A stretch of 64,000 nt of DNA, from positions 1-64,000 of the forward strand of contig JAMKCH010051593.1 of NCBI GenBank assembly GCA_023653785.1, read 5' to 3'. The translations under genes were made by a program, and so were the position numbers. This DNA is from Ophioderma brevispina (lineage: Eukaryota > Echinodermata > Ophiuroidea > Amphilepidida > Ophiodermatidae). Numbering within the stretch: position 1 is the first letter of the stretch; every line of letters starts with the position of its first letter. The notes beneath the pieces were generated by a model. That model ran no database searches. It had not been told where the DNA came from and was given only the letters and a program-made list of their open reading frames with translations. Shown piece after piece: positions 1 to 11,403 of this stretch.

Positions 1-330
1 TATTGCCGCAACGCGTTGTGGATCTATGTTTTGAAATACGTCCAGAAATATTCTGTTTTGATTGCCGACGCCCCACGCGTTGTCGAAAGGTCGCAACGCG
101 TTGCAAGTTGTCCACACCCGCGTTGCTAGATACTTTTGCAAGCCGTTGTGGTTATTTTTGAAATACATCACAAAATCCCGTCATTCTAATTGGCCGACGC
201 CGCCACGCGTTGCTACGTTCCTCGCACGCGTGTGCTACTTTCCCGAACGCGTTTCGGTGCACTACGTTATGGCCTTTATGGCTTGCGTATCGCATAACAC
301 GTTATCCCATAGCGCGAATTTTGAATAGTT
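1..330. repeat. ACGCGTTG-rich degenerate direct repeat, about 130 bp period
   Basis: The motif ACGCGTTG recurs at about 10, 72, 93 and 202. The block GTTGTGG...TTTTGAAATAC...GCCGACGCC..CACGCGTTG appears twice, about 130 bp apart, with mismatches. The first copy is probably cut by the window edge. The open frame over it uses repeat-derived codons and is not called as a gene. Confidence 0.5.
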
Positions 331-1890
331 CATGGTCAGAACAGATGGTTTTTTAATTTATGTTTATGTTAATATAAGTCATTCCGTTTTCGATGAAACA
401 CTCGACAGTGTTCAATATTATTTTATAGATTATATTGTAATATTTCGTGCGGGTTCTCCTTCAGATGTTAACTCTGGATAATATTAAAAATTTGAATTGT
501 TTAATATTACTAACACGAAACAGTTTTTGTGTTATCTTGTGCAACGCGTCCTATTTGGGGTAAAATATAAATAAATATGAACGCATTGAAGTTTTCCAAA
601 AAGTGTTATCCATTGACTTTTACAGTGGCTTTGGCGGTCCCCATTTTGGACGACATCTTAATTGTTTTTTTTAATTGAAAAAAATGATAGGGGAAATTAC
701 TAATCCAAGGAAAGAAAATTCCATTGATTTTATTTTTATTGGGAAAATCAGATAACTTGCTAATGATAAGTACCAAATTCCCATGAATATTTCCCATTTT
801 TGGATGTATAAACCATTGTCCTAGTAATTTTGCCAATTGGCAGCCATTTTGGACGCCATCTTGATTGTTTGTTAACATCCAAATGTGTAATAGGACCTTA
901 AAACGAAGCAAGAAAGTCGTTTGGTATAGTCATGGGGTACACGGACTCCGTAGAGCTACTATATCACAATGCTTACCAATAACAGAAACGACGAGAACGG
1001 TCAGGATTATCTGACTTTACATTGCCACACACAAAATCCCACTATTGTTACTGATGAAATTAAGTATTTGTCACATGATTGATCAGCTTTATCCAAAAAT
1101 CGACACTGCTTTCCTATATTTCTTGGGAACCTTTGACAAACTTTTAGCACTTTTAGTCAAGTGTATGTATAGTACTCACGTGCATTTTATCTTATAAGAA
1201 GTGCAAAATCTGCTTTTTAGGTAAGAGGGCAGTGATATTGCTAAATCAGTAGGAAATAACAAAGAAATACAATTGTGGGGTTCCGAGGTATACATTAACA
1301 TCCAATTATGTCATGAAATAATATGGCTCAAATTAGTAATTGATTATACTTAAAAATAAAATTTTAATACAAAATGCAAAATTGACTTTTTCCAAAAAAA
1401 TGATATATTTAGCCCAAAATTAACACCACCAAACTCGTTTCTCTGGTCATTTTGTCATTAAATAAAATGAGCCCAAGTAATCATTTATCATTTGATACCA
1501 AAATTATCTTTCCTAGCCTAAAAAGGTAATCTTTTTAAAAGGAAAATACACTTTTTTGGGTGTTTTATTTGAAAATAACAGACTTTCGTATAAAATGCAA
1601 ATTTTCAACCTCAACCCGACGGCTGCTTCACTAAGACCTTGATTTTCGGGATTCAGCACAAATTTTGATCAAGACTGACCTCTCAACCTTTTTGAACCCT
1701 CAGACACTGCAATTAATCGATGCTAATGCAACGGAACCGGACTAATACAGAGACAACTTCAATCGGTATCTATAGAGCAGGAGCAGAGTATCATTGGGGG
1801 GATCCTTCTTAATAAGTTCGTTCATCCTCTAGGAAAGCGAATGGGAACCTTACGTACATAACACCTAATAGCTGATATAGACGCTCTCCT
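331..1890. other. AT-rich non-coding stretch
   Basis: No recognisable coding sequence. The only structure seen is a pair of diverged direct copies of CCATTTTGGACG(A/C)CATCTTNATTG at about 647 and 845, spaced about 200 bp. They resemble the dispersed CCAATATGGC motif family found further right in the window. Confidence 0.5.
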
Positions 1891-1894
1891 CTAC

Positions 1895-2054
1895 CAACCC
1901 TCGCTTGTTAGCTTATATTAATGGTAAGCGTTCTGTGCTAGTATACGGAAGTTGCCGGTTCCATTCCGGTCAAGCGCACATTTTTGCTGGGCGGAGACCA
2001 CCAGTATGAGCCAAATCCGTTGTAAACTGACTGCCTGACTGACTGACTGCTCCG
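1895..2054 (+). mobile_element. tRNA-derived SINE with (ACTG)n tail
   Basis: The head resembles a tRNA. TAGCTTA...ATGGTAAGCGTTC stands for an A box and anticodon-arm region, followed by a B-box-like GGTTCCATTCC at about 1957, one base from the GGTTCGANTCC consensus. A short body follows and the end is a simple repeat of ACTG/CTGACTG at 2027-2051. A tRNA-like head with Pol III boxes and a short tandem tail is the standard layout of a tRNA-derived SINE. The family cannot be named. Target-site duplications were not resolved. Confidence 0.6.
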
Positions 2055-2319
2055 TGCCTTATGAAAGTTGTTGCCTATGCCGATCATTTTACGTCTTTAG
2101 CCAATTTCAAAGAACACCTTATTAGCCTACTCTTGAAAAGCTTACAGCTTGTCGGGCCGGCGTGATACGCGGCAAGGGAAACTAATTGTTACACGGGCCT
2201 ACTATAATCGTTTGAGGCTACTATTAATAAACAATACAAGAATAAGCTCTTCAAATTACAATTACAACCCGTCCAAGTACCAATCACCCACTTTGAATTT
2301 TAATAACATTCATTAAAAG

Positions 2320-3815
2320 TTTCTAATTATAGTCGTCTGGCATCATAATTGGTCAGTTGGGCGTCATAATGGGTGCTATTTTGCCAACACTGTCAAGGCT
2401 GGCCCGATTGCGGTCCCAAAACCAGTTCGGCCCATGCGATGTCGGCTCAATATCAATTCGGTCCCAGGTCAGTTCGGTCTCATGGCAATTGCGGCTCGGT
2501 CGGGCGGCCCCACGTAATTCGGTCCCCATTAGAAACGCGTGTTGAAACAATAACGTGCGTGTAACCCCTAAACCTTGGCCTAATTTATTACGATTCTTGA
2601 TCATACTTAATAAGATCTTTAATTGTGATATAATGTAAAAACATCAGAGTGAGTATCATTATAGTAGACCCACTCATGGAAAAACTTCGCTCCGTCAATT
2701 TGGATAATTTTAGGCGTGTTTAGTCTATTTAAACACAGTCGTTTTGCAAAATTATAATTAAATATTATGCTAAATTAAATATTTTAAAGCATGGAAATCT
2801 GATAAATAAAGAAACAATTTGTCATTTTGATAATCAAATTAGCATTAATTCATCTTACTTATGGCACTGTTGCCTTATTGGAAAGAAACGAGACAGTATA
2901 CAGTATGAATTTTCGTTCTAATTGCCAAAAACAGAATTAATTGTCATGCATTTTTGTGAACAATAATGTGACATATACAATTTAAATATTTATTGGCGTT
3001 TTTGTTTTACACTTTAACAGCATTGTACACAGCGGAAGCGTTTCATCCAACAATAGGGGAAAAGCAAAAAACGTGACAACAAAATAATTTATATTGAAAC
3101 AACTAACTGTAACATCTTTGGGTTGGTTAATGATGTCCGTATTTATGTGTACTACACACTACATTTATTAGGATACTTTACATCGATCCCCCAAAATTGT
3201 ATGTACTTTCACGTGCTTAGGGTTCCGCTAAGTGCTTACTCTAGTCTCCTGTGAAAGGCCCTGGTATTCAACGAGCTTCGCATAGAGCTAGCAAATTTGT
3301 ATTGTAACCCGTATTGTAATACGACTGCACATCACGGATATTGATAATAAATCGATGAAAGCCAGGTAAAATTCATTCAACCATTTCTTGACCCACAGAG
3401 CACTCTCAAAGCAAAAATATTCCGCTTCCTCGATTTTGAGAGACTCGCAATAGGGGCCTATTAAAGTTGGGTGTTGATAAAACAAAAACCAGGGAAAAAA
3501 CGACTACGATATTAAGTGTACACAGATTAGCAGATCGAGAGTAGAAGGCACCGTAATCCCAAAATGACAAAAATCAATTAAATTGCATGTTGTGTTTCAT
3601 TTGGGTCCGAATTGGCATGGTGACCGAATTGACGGATATGATGCCGAATTGGGTGATATTTACTGAGACCGAAATGGACGTGTTTTTTGCCATTGGGACC
3701 GATTTGGCATGGGGACCGAATTGACGTGGGACCGAATTGACCATAGTGAGACCGAATTGACTGAGTCCGAATTGGCAACGCACCGACCGGACTGTGACCC
3801 AACAAACGTAAACCG
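2320..3815. mobile_element. Foldback-like element with arms built from CAATTCGGTC repeats
   Basis: The block at about 2345-2530 carries repeated CAATTCGGTCC-type motifs (AGTTCGG, CAATTCGGTCCC, CAGTTCGGTCTC, TAATTCGGTCCCC). The block at about 3600-3790 carries many copies of the reverse complement (GGGACCGAATTGAC and variants, roughly every 17-30 bp). The two arms are therefore inverted relative to each other around about 1.1 kb of AT-rich sequence without a coding frame. Short direct repeats inside long inverted arms are the hallmark of Foldback-type elements. Termini and target duplication are not defined, and ORFs over the arms are repeat shadows. Confidence 0.6.
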
Positions 3816-3849
3816 GCTGCATATTGACCGTAAATTTTTGAAGGGTTTA

Positions 3850-3936
3850 ACAATATTCTTGACTATCATGTGAGATTAAAGAAGGTAATTTCATCTTGAC
3901 GATTATGTGAGATGAAAGAAGGTATTTCATTCAATC
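3850..3936. repeat. Short tandem duplication, about 43 bp x 2
   Basis: TTGACTATCATGTGAGAT(T)AAAGAAGG(T)AATTTCATC is followed directly by TTGACGATTATGTGAGATGAAAGAAGGTATTTCATTC. It lies just outside the right arm of the foldback-like element. Confidence 0.5.
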
Positions 3937-5140
3937 TTTTTTCCGCCGTATCGATACCTCAAAATTGCTTTTATGGAAAGAATTTAGTAATTCCTGCACA
4001 GGCTCGAATCGGCACGTAACGGATAAAAACCGCATGTTAATGTGCCGAATTTTAAGTTGTTGCAGAATACTAAATTCCTCCCTTAATTTGCATTTTCTCG
4101 AATTGGGGGCAAATTTTGAAACAATAACTTATCTAGTGCAATGCAAACCTTTGGTTTTGGGTCGCATTTTTTGATCAAAAACACCCAATGTATGCAAAAG
4201 GTAAACAAACCAAACGTAGAAGTAAAAATTGTATAAAATGTTATGCATTTCTGTGAAATTTTTCCGGACCCATAGATGTTGTAGGCCTATGATTTTTTGG
4301 GTAAGACTTGACTGGGCTACCATGCCAGTCTCGTGATTGCACCAAGCACATGTCAGAAGTGATAATGTTGTAACTAGAACCGATCTGGAAAAACCAAATT
4401 GGTTCCATAAACCATTAACTACTCAGAAAGTTCACACCTGTTGTTTTACCAGTCCAACTCAGCTATGCAAAAAAATTATATAAATTAAAAAAACCCAAAA
4501 AAGAATTTCTTCTTTTTTTAACAAACAAAACCAAAGCTCATTCAGAACTGAAGTAGCATGACTCATGCGTATCTGCCATCTTAGCTATGTAAGCCTGTCA
4601 ATTGTTGACTTTTGAGATTTTGTTTTTTCTGGTGGGCAACTAGTGACACTTTATTACCATGTGGAAAATTCAAGTGTAGCAGAGAGGGCAAGTGTCACGT
4701 TAGTTTCAAAGACCTCAAAACAGGAGAAATATTTCACGTTCATTTTAAACCTTAAAAATGATCTACCTAAGTAACACAACATTCAAAAATCATTCACGTG
4801 TGCGCAAAGTGCCCCTTTGATGTGACCCTCACATATACATTTTGCAATAACCGACCCTATACTAGCTACAGCTAGTCTTGTTTTCACCTTGCGTGCGCTG
4901 GCCATCTCCATGGAAAGATTAATAATATTCATCCTGTCTACCCGAAGACTAATTAGTAGAATTTCATTGTTTTAATATTGCCTTAAAGCAATATAAGCAG
5001 CATTTTTTGAAGGGTGCCCCCAATTTTTCAAAAATTTGGAGATTTTTACACGTTGCATTGGTAACTGGCTAGTAACTATACCTGTGATGGTTAAGCTCGA
5101 AAATGTGTATTTTCACCAACGAAGAATTTTGTACTAAAAT
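3937..5140. other. Non-coding stretch, nothing recognised
   Basis: AT-rich sequence with only short, unsupported open frames. No repeats, RNA genes or motifs could be defended. Confidence 0.4.
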
Positions 5141-5145
5141 AATTA

Positions 5146-5165
5146 TTATCGGGGATCCCCGATAA
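5146..5165. other. Perfect 20-bp palindrome around a BamHI-like centre
   Basis: TTATCGGGGATCCCCGATAA is perfectly self-complementary. The flanks do not extend the symmetry. Confidence 0.7.
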
Positions 5166-5169
5166 CAAT

Positions 5170-6436
5170 TCAACGGCTCCTGTAAACGGCCTTCCATGTG
5201 AAATAGGCCGGCGAAATAGCGCATGTCTGTGTCTACGACATCCTTAGTTGTTTTAACTAGTTCGGGCAAGTCAAGTTAGAGTTATTTCTCGAGGGGGGCC
5301 TATTTCATCATGGCCGGACATAACGTAGCATATTCACACATCTCTGCCTTATTAGAAAGTCCAATCTGGGGATCCCACGCTAATTCCCAAATCGCTTATT
5401 TTGTGATAAATACGCATTTAGTCATTCTCGTTCGCAGGTATAGTTTCCTATAAAAACAAAAAAAAAAAAAAAAACCCCGGAACTGTGCAAAATATCAAAT
5501 TTGAAAATTGGGGGCGCTCTTCAAAATGTGCCATATTGTCTTTAAACTTTGATGTTAAGACCAGTGAATGTCCCTCCAATACAAGGCACATGATTCTTAA
5601 CGAATACAATGGGGTTTGTCATTTTAAAGTGATCATCACTCTTCTAATGATACCGTACATCCGGAAATGGTTTGTCCCACTGCGTGATATTTGTATTTCC
5701 AAGATGCATTGAAGTTGGTTTATGACCGACCAGATATATCGAAGGTAGAACAGACAATGAGGCCATACTCCTTGACTCCGACGGTGGGGGGTTGGGCGTG
5801 GTGGGGGGGGTAGTGCCTGTAGTTGGTGTGTGTTACCGTTCATTAAGCTCGGTATTATGCATCTTAGCAATGTAACTGATGCGAGAAAGACAACAAAATA
5901 GAAAGAAATTTTGCTTTTGCCATTAAAACGTTGAAGGAGTACTATCGTATATAAAGTATGTATATGAAGTATTAAATAAAAGTAGTAAGTAGTTGTAGTA
6001 TCACTACTCTCTCGATCTCCTCTATAAATGTCTTCCTTTAAATTTTCCCTAATTATAGAATTTTCTTATTTGAAGCTTGGCAACAGATTACACAGTTGAT
6101 AAAACTAAATTCATTTAGATGAACACGATAATGGAATTAAATTGTTTCGCTCATCAGCAAAATAACTCACAACAAGTATTCACCAATCCGAATTGACATC
6201 AATTTACAATATCTTTCCTCACGTGGAATCCCTTCATATCTTCTTATCTTTCCTAACGTAATTGTTACAAATTTAAAAAAACAATTTTTTTAATGAACCT
6301 TTAATTAGCATTATGAATACTTCCTCATAACGCACCTCTTTCTTAAAAACAAATGTTTAGGGCATTAGCTCTCAGATATTCAGTAAAACACTGTAAGTCA
6401 GTTCACCTCTAGAGCCCTCTAATTGGTGGCAATCCC
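5170..6436. other. Non-coding stretch with poly-A and G-rich tracts
   Basis: Contains a poly-A run at about 5456-5474 and a G-rich run at about 5780-5812. No recognisable coding sequence. Confidence 0.4.
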
Positions 6437-6439
6437 CAA

Positions 6440-6526
<87 letters not shown>

Positions 6527-6562
6527 CAATAGTAATAGTAATGGTAGGAGGAGGAGGAGGAG
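6440..6562. repeat. (TAG)n microsatellite, then (AAT/AGG)n
   Basis: An almost perfect trinucleotide run of AGT/TAG units spans 6440-6526. It is followed by interrupted AATAGT units and a short (AGG)n. Long poly-Ser, poly-Thr and poly-Leu frames on either strand are a consequence of this repeat and are not genes. Confidence 0.95.
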
Positions 6563-6597
6563 TATACAAATACTAATGGTTAGAGGGAAAAGGGCAC

Positions 6598-6690
6598 AAT
6601 ATTTCCCGGCGGTACTGGCTACGGGCCTATCACCTCGAACCCGAAGGGTGAGGGGTGATAGGCCCATAGCCAGTAGCAAGGGAAAATAGT
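6598..6690. mobile_element. Hairpin palindrome A, CTGGCTACGGGCCTATCACC arms
   Basis: The left arm ATTTCCC..TACTGGCTACGGGCCTATCACCTC pairs with the right arm GAGGGGTGATAGGCCCATAGCCAGTA..GGGAAAATAGT. The loop is about 13 nt. The outer ends carry ATTTCCC and GGGAAAATAGT, the motif that sits at the axis of palindrome B next to it. Confidence 0.7.
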
Positions 6691-6698
6691 ATACAACT

Positions 6699-6867
6699 AT
6701 TGACTGCTCATGAGGGAAATGGTGCAAAATAACTACCCGAGGTGACTGGAGACCACGAGCCTACTATTTTCCCCGAGACAGAAGGTCGAGGGAAAATAGT
6801 AGGCCCACGGTCTCCAGTCACCGAGGGGAGGTATTTTGCACCATTTCACGAATATAGAGCAGTCAAT
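6699..6867. mobile_element. Hairpin palindrome B, axis CTACTATTTTCCCC
   Basis: An almost complete palindrome with arms of about 76 bp. The left arm runs from ATTGACTGCTC through GGTGCAAAATAACTACC and GGTGACTGGAGACC to CCTACTATTTTCCCC. The right arm is its reverse complement and ends in GAGCAGTCAAT. The central loop is about 15 nt. The structure is MITE-like with no coding capacity. Two palindromes at about 45.85 and 46.30 kb also have ACTATTTCCC at their axes but different arms. Confidence 0.75.
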
Positions 6868-7045
6868 TATTTTTTTAATATAACATATACAAATATTTCT
6901 GTCATTTGAAAAACTTGCCAAGTCTCGTCGAGATCACCGCCACCGACAACTCAAGCCGAACTCAAACAAGGCTAGTCAAAAATTACGATTTTGGATACAA
7001 TGAAATTGTCATCCACTCAGAGATTAGGAAATATAAAAAAAAAAA

Positions 7046-8660
7046 TTAACCCTGATTCCAAAAGGTGAAAAATCTAGGCAATATTTGAAAAACTGGCGCC
7101 CAATATCTTTACTTAATGTTATATATAAACTGGCCTCCGGTACTATTGTCCATCGAATAAAGCGGTTACTACCTAACATTATTCACGAAGATCAAAAAGG
7201 ATTTATGTCAGGTAGATACATAGGAGAAAATATAAGAACCATTTATGATATACTCTCATTAACTGAAGTAGAAAAAATTCCTGGTATTATTTTGCTTTTA
7301 GACTTTGAAAAAGTTTTTGATTCAGTTTCTCATGATTTCATTTTCAAAGTATTAGATGTTTTTAAATTTGGATCTTCAATTAAAAGATGGATAAAATTAT
7401 TTTATACGGATAGTCTCTCTTCAATTCTTGTTAACGGTCACCTTTCCCGCAGATTTGAAATTAAAAGAGGATGTAGACAGGGCGATGTCCTCTCGCCATA
7501 TATTTTTCTTCTCTGCGCAGAAATATTATCAATAATGATAAGGCAGAATAAATTTATTAAAGGTATTAAATTAGCAGGTTTTGAAGCAAAAATAACCCAA
7601 TATGCTGACGATACAACAGTATTTCTAGATGGATCTGATGAATCTCTAATATCTACAATCAATGTACTGGATCAATATTACTTAATATCTGATATGAAAA
7701 TAAACGAATCAAAAACAAAGTTTATATGGATTGGTAGCAGTAAGTATAGCAGTTACCGTATTAAAACAAGGAAAAAGCAATGCTGGGTCACCGAGGGTGC
7801 TTTCACCTGTTTGGGTGTTGATTTTTCCTTAAAGCTAAAAGAAGTGTCTAATTTAAATTTTAAACGTGTTTTTGAAACATTTAAAAAGCAAATGAAATAT
7901 TGGAAAAAAGAAATATAACTGTGTTGGGAAGGGTTACAGTAGTAAAGTCATTATTCCTTCCACAATTTAATCATTTAGTACTCTCTCTTCCTGACCCGTC
8001 GGATGTTCTCTTGCGAGAACTAAAACAAGCTATATATGAATTTATTTGGAAATCAAAACATGATAAATAAAACGTAAGCAAATGGAAAATATGTACAAGA
8101 AAGGTGGTACCAAAATGGTTAATATAGAATGCTTTTTTGCCTCTTTAAAAATTACATGGATTAGACGTATTTTAAATAATACACTTGATGATAAATGTAC
8201 TTGAATATTCCAGAAGTGCACGGGGATAACTAATAATATGAATTTAATGTACGTGGAAAGCTACCTAAGATCAAAAGCATCTAGCACAGCAAACGCCTTT
8301 TAGAAGACGTGCTTAATGCTTGGGCTTTGTTTAAACATACATGGCTAATATTGATAGTGTACGAGATGCTAAAACCCAGTTGATATGGAGAAATGATGAT
8401 ATAAAATAGATAACAAAACAATTTATTTTAAAGCATGGGACGAAAAAGGCATTCGTTTTATTAACGATTTCCTAAATGTAAACGGTGAAATGTTGACAAG
8501 AAATGAGTTTGTCGAAAAATTTAACACTCCAATCGATTTTGTACTTTTTGAAAATATACGTAAATCAATTAAAAATATTTTCGATAACTTACCGAAAAAA
8601 TCAGACATAGATGATCATTATATTTTACAATACCCGTTTCGCCCCTCATGTAAATTATAA
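7046..8660 (+). pseudogene. L1/Tx1-type LINE ORF2 remnant, left part (reverse transcriptase to C-terminal region)
   Basis: Translation from 7046 gives the RT lead-in LIPKGEKSRQYLKNWRPIS and continues open to 7918. Visible RT motifs are GFMSGRYIGENIR, LLLDFEKVFDS (motif A), RGCRQGDVLSPYIFLLCAE (motif B) and QYADDTTVFLDGS (catalytic YADD, about residues 175-185 of the frame). After the stop at 7918 the family resumes in another frame at 7919-8070 (LGRVTVVKSLFLPQFNH, then LYEFIW-like sequence), then at about 8100-8190 (KGGTKMVNIE...LKITWIRRIL). From 8430 it reads WDEKGIRFINDFL up to a stop at 8658. Order and content match the ORF2 of L1/Tx1-like non-LTR retrotransposons. The 5' half (endonuclease) is absent and several frameshifts make it inactive. 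The rest of this ORF2 resumes at 29584, after a 20.9 kb insertion. Confidence 0.9.
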
Positions 8661-8663
8661 TAT

Positions 8664-8671
8664 AATATGAT
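8664..8671. other. Putative 8-bp target-site duplication, left copy
   Basis: AATATGAT lies at the left junction of the 20.9 kb insertion. AATATCAT lies at the right junction (29576-29583). Joining the LINE across the two restores a plausible reading through this point. One mismatch, AT-rich content and uncertain termini keep this tentative. Confidence 0.45.
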
Positions 8672-9016
8672 TCTTTTGCGCAACGAACCGAAACGGAAAC
8701 AAAACGAAATAGATTGTTTAAGGTGGGAAGGGGGTAATTTTAGGGGAAAGTTTCAGAAGAATATTACAGTTTATATTTAATTCAAATGTACAAAGAAAAT
8801 CTGTTTCGCAAAATATCAATTCCTATATAGGACCTGATATTTTGCGAAACAGATTTCATAAGTACTCAGTAACTACATCAACTGTACTCTCATGCAAACA
8901 ATCATTTAAATGAAAGGCATTAGACGAAAAAGAAGCACTGCACTAGTCAAAACATCAAATAGTTCAGTGGAAATCTACCAACAAAATCTGTTTCGCAAAA
9001 TATCACCTCCTATATC
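8672..9016. repeat. Left terminal inverted repeat with palindromic modules
   Basis: Begins with an end block (GCGCAACGAACCGAAACGG... GGGTAATTTTAGGGG). A 58-bp palindrome follows at about 8804-8861, AAATCTGTTTCGCAAAATATC..TCCTATATAGGA..GATATTTTGCGAAACAGATTT. After an about 125-bp spacer containing CTACATCAACTGTA and GTGGAAATCTACCAAC, a half palindrome lies at 8988-9016. All blocks recur inverted at 28960-29575. Confidence 0.8.
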
Positions 9017-9109
9017 CCTTACGTACCTAACTCCGTACTAGGAAATTTTCCACGTTGATGGAACCTGACGATTGAGATTTCGAGTAGGGCGCCCCCTACC
9101 CTGACTTAG

Positions 9110-9620
9110 TCAAATTTTGGTATCCTGTACTTTGTCGTTTTTTGAACTAGCATTCAGCGAGACCGCTCCTCTTAAGTCCACCGGCCACTTCCAGGTGAAG
9201 ACCAATGAAGCGGTACGCTCTGGACTTAGTAGATCTAGGGGGATTTTCAACTGACCAATGAAGTGTCCGCTAATGGAAAAATCTCGCTGTTGTGGCCCAG
9301 CTACGTGACTTCTCACCCAAGAGTTGGGTTCATAATCTAGAGCGATTTACCGCTGACCAAGGAAGCGGTCCGCTCTGGACTTAGTTCATTTTTGAAAAGT
9401 CTAAATGCCGTGGCCCGGCTAGGTGACTTTTCACCGAAAGATCTAGGGCGACTTTCCGCTGAACAAGGAAGCGGTCCGCTCTGGACTTAGATCATTTTTG
9501 AAAAGTCTACATGCCGTGGCCCGGTTAGGTGACTTTTCACCCAAGAGTTGGGTTCATAATCTAGAGCGATTTACCGATGACCAAGGAAGCGATCCGCTCT
9601 GGACTTCATGTTTGAAATGT
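9110..9620. repeat. Left subterminal tandem repeats with AGCGGTCCGCT
   Basis: About four degenerate units of roughly 105-115 bp repeat CTGACCAAGGAAGCGGTCCGCTCTGGACTTAG, then TTTTTGAAAAGTCTACATGCCGTGGCCCGGCTAGGTGACTTTTCACC. The 11-bp palindrome AGCGGTCCGCT is exact at 9364-9374 and 9470-9480. Inverted copies lie at about 27400-27640. Multiple short palindromic subterminal motifs are typical of transposase-binding sites in DNA transposons; that role is inferred. Confidence 0.7.
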
Positions 9621-9639
9621 CTGAGATGTACTGCCCTCC

Positions 9640-9850
9640 TATAGTATACGTGGTCGCGGCCACTATTCTATCCTTAGAGCAACTTCATAGCGATGGCCCA
9701 GTACTTAACCTCAACTGACTGGTGCGAGTTTGCTGTCAGAAACTGGGTACGATACGCACTCTCTAAAACATTAGATATGAACCCTAAAACACCCAATCCT
9801 AAATAGGTTTTGCGGAAACCGGTAGGTAGCCAACAATTTATTAGAAAGCT
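9640..9850 (-). repeat. Single satellite-like monomer in inverted orientation
   Basis: CCCTCCTATAGTATACG..GGTCGCGGCC..AGCAACTTCATAGCGATGGCCCAGTACTTAACC is the reverse complement of the end of the main satellite monomer (CCATCGCTATGAAGTTGCT). It is also the inverted counterpart of the array-to-subterminal junction at about 27250-27340. It marks the inner edge of the left inverted repeat. Confidence 0.7.
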
Positions 9851-9887
9851 ACAGGGTCATTTCTTGGGGAATGAATCGGTTAAGACT

Positions 9888-10810
9888 ACCGCACTTTTAC
9901 CATGGTTTTACCGTAGTGTTCGGCCAACAGTATGACCCGGTCACAACCCCTGACCTGTAACCGGTCACAACCTCTGACCTTGACCCGGGCAAGTGACCCT
10001 TGACTTAGCCGGGCCACGGCAGCGGAAATGTCACAACCCGCTGGAAATGTTCTAAGTCCGGAGAAGAAAAACAAGCGAGAAATATAACTTCCCACCCTCA
10101 GGCATTTCCCCTCCCCCAAGGGAAGCGGGGAGTACAAAAAAAGGTATGACAAAAAGAAAGAGAAAAACATTACTTACCTTGACTGAGACTCGAACCTGGA
10201 AATCCGGAATCCTAGCGGCCTTGGGTCCGTTTCGCAGCTATCCAATGCACTATAGGATACTTACCTGAAAAATGATTGCATTTTTATAATTTTATACCTT
10301 GGAATCCAAGCGGGCCACAGGCCCAGCGAACTTTCTACTAGCAGGGCAAAGGACATGTAAGTTGTGTCCGGTTAAAACTTTAGTGTTCTAGCCCCTGACC
10401 TTTACGCGGTCGCAACCCCTGACCTTACCCGGGAAACGGCCCCTTCAATTGGCCTGGTAACTAAGGGGCGACCGCACGAATGTTAAGGCGCGTGCAGTGT
10501 TACCGTAATGTTGGGCCACTGCATGAACCGGTCCCAACCCCTTACCTTTACGCGGTCGCAACCCCTCACCTTAACCCTGGCAACTGAGCTTTCAATTGGC
10601 TCGGTCGGTAACTAAGGGGCGGCCGCACGCCTGTTAAGGCGCGTGCGTTTTACCATAATGTGGCCTTACTGCATGAAACGGTCACAACACTTGACCTTTA
10701 CGCGGTCGCAACCCCTGACTTAACCCGGACAAATATGACCCTCTTTGGCCGGAACTAAGGGGCGGCCGCACGCGCCTGTAAGGCGGGGCAGGTTACCGTA
10801 ATGTTCGCCT
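9888..10810. repeat. GC-rich tandem repeat, about 150 bp period
   Basis: The unit contains CTTTACGCGGTCGCAACCCCTGACC, then CAATTGGC..GGTAACTAAGGGGCGGCCGCACG..TGTTAAGGCGCGTGC, then TTACCGTAATGTT..GGCC. TTTACGCGGTCGCAACC starts at 10401, 10547 and 10697. A partial diverged copy lies at 9888-10005. A tRNA-like unit interrupts the series at about 10.15-10.31 kb. The repeat contains NotI-like GCGGCCGC and is far more GC-rich than the surrounding genome. Confidence 0.75.
10150..10305 (-). ncRNA. tRNA-like Pol III unit 1
   Basis: On the minus strand, TAGTGCATTGGATAG resembles a Pol III A box. The exact B box GGTTCGAGTCT lies about 65 nt downstream, and a run of T (TTTTT at about 10163-10168) follows within about 25 nt as a possible terminator. 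The unit is flanked on both sides by AGGTAAGT. Acceptor and T-stem pairing are poor, so this is a tRNA-derived pseudogene or SINE-like unit rather than a functional tRNA. It is a close duplicate of the unit at 12.18-12.35 kb, including TATAAAATTATAAAAATGCAATC upstream. Confidence 0.5.
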
Positions 10811-11110
10811 ATAGGTCTATTTTATGAACCCTTTTGCATAATTTAGAGGGAATTTGTGTTTTTAATTTGTTCTGACAATGTAATTGTATTGGAATTGTGG
10901 TCACGGGAAACGTGGTCTTTCTTTGATTAAGGTTTCAACATCTGTTTATCAAAGACATTTTCTGATAAGATTTATTTGGTGTTGCTGCGTAGTATTTGGC
11001 TTGCAATTCTGTGGTTTAGCAGTTTTTTAGTGCAGGCTGCAAGTCTGGTTGGTAGCAGTAGTTTGTATTTGAATGTGGCTAAACCAACGCACCACGGCGC
11101 AGGGGGGAAC
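10811..11110. other. Unique AT-rich spacer inside the insertion
   Basis: No repeat, coding frame or RNA feature recognised. It separates the GC-rich tandem repeats from the 3' end of the minus-strand gene-like module. Confidence 0.4.
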
Positions 11111-11207
11111 CTTATATTATATCCATGGATAGGATAGGGCCCGGCCATTCAGTTCCTTGCCGGTACAGGATCCCAAATACTGGTCGGATGAAGACCGACA
11201 TGTGTGA

Positions 11208-11213
11208 TTTATT
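11208..11213 (-). terminator. Possible polyadenylation signal AATAAA
   Basis: GGCCAATAAATCACAC on the minus strand lies about 850 nt downstream of the TATA box at 12054-12062, a plausible 3' end for the small transcript proposed here. A single hexamer is weak evidence on its own. Confidence 0.35.
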
Positions 11214-11403
11214 GGCCAGGTTCCAACGGAAGATGTAGGCTGGACTTGTGTGGTAACAGCACTGAAGCGATTGCGGGTGACTGGAGAGGTTAGCGAGTAG
11301 CTAGCTGAGAGTTTGAAGTTACACGTCTTTGATGTTAGGTGACTGTAAAGACAAGCAGGCCGGCACAGAAGGGTTAGGCAGATCGGCCACAACATCTGTG
11401 TTG

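Noticed and set aside
6372..6727. Poly-Thr, poly-Leu and poly-Ser frames
   Set aside because: They come from the (TAG)n microsatellite read in different frames.
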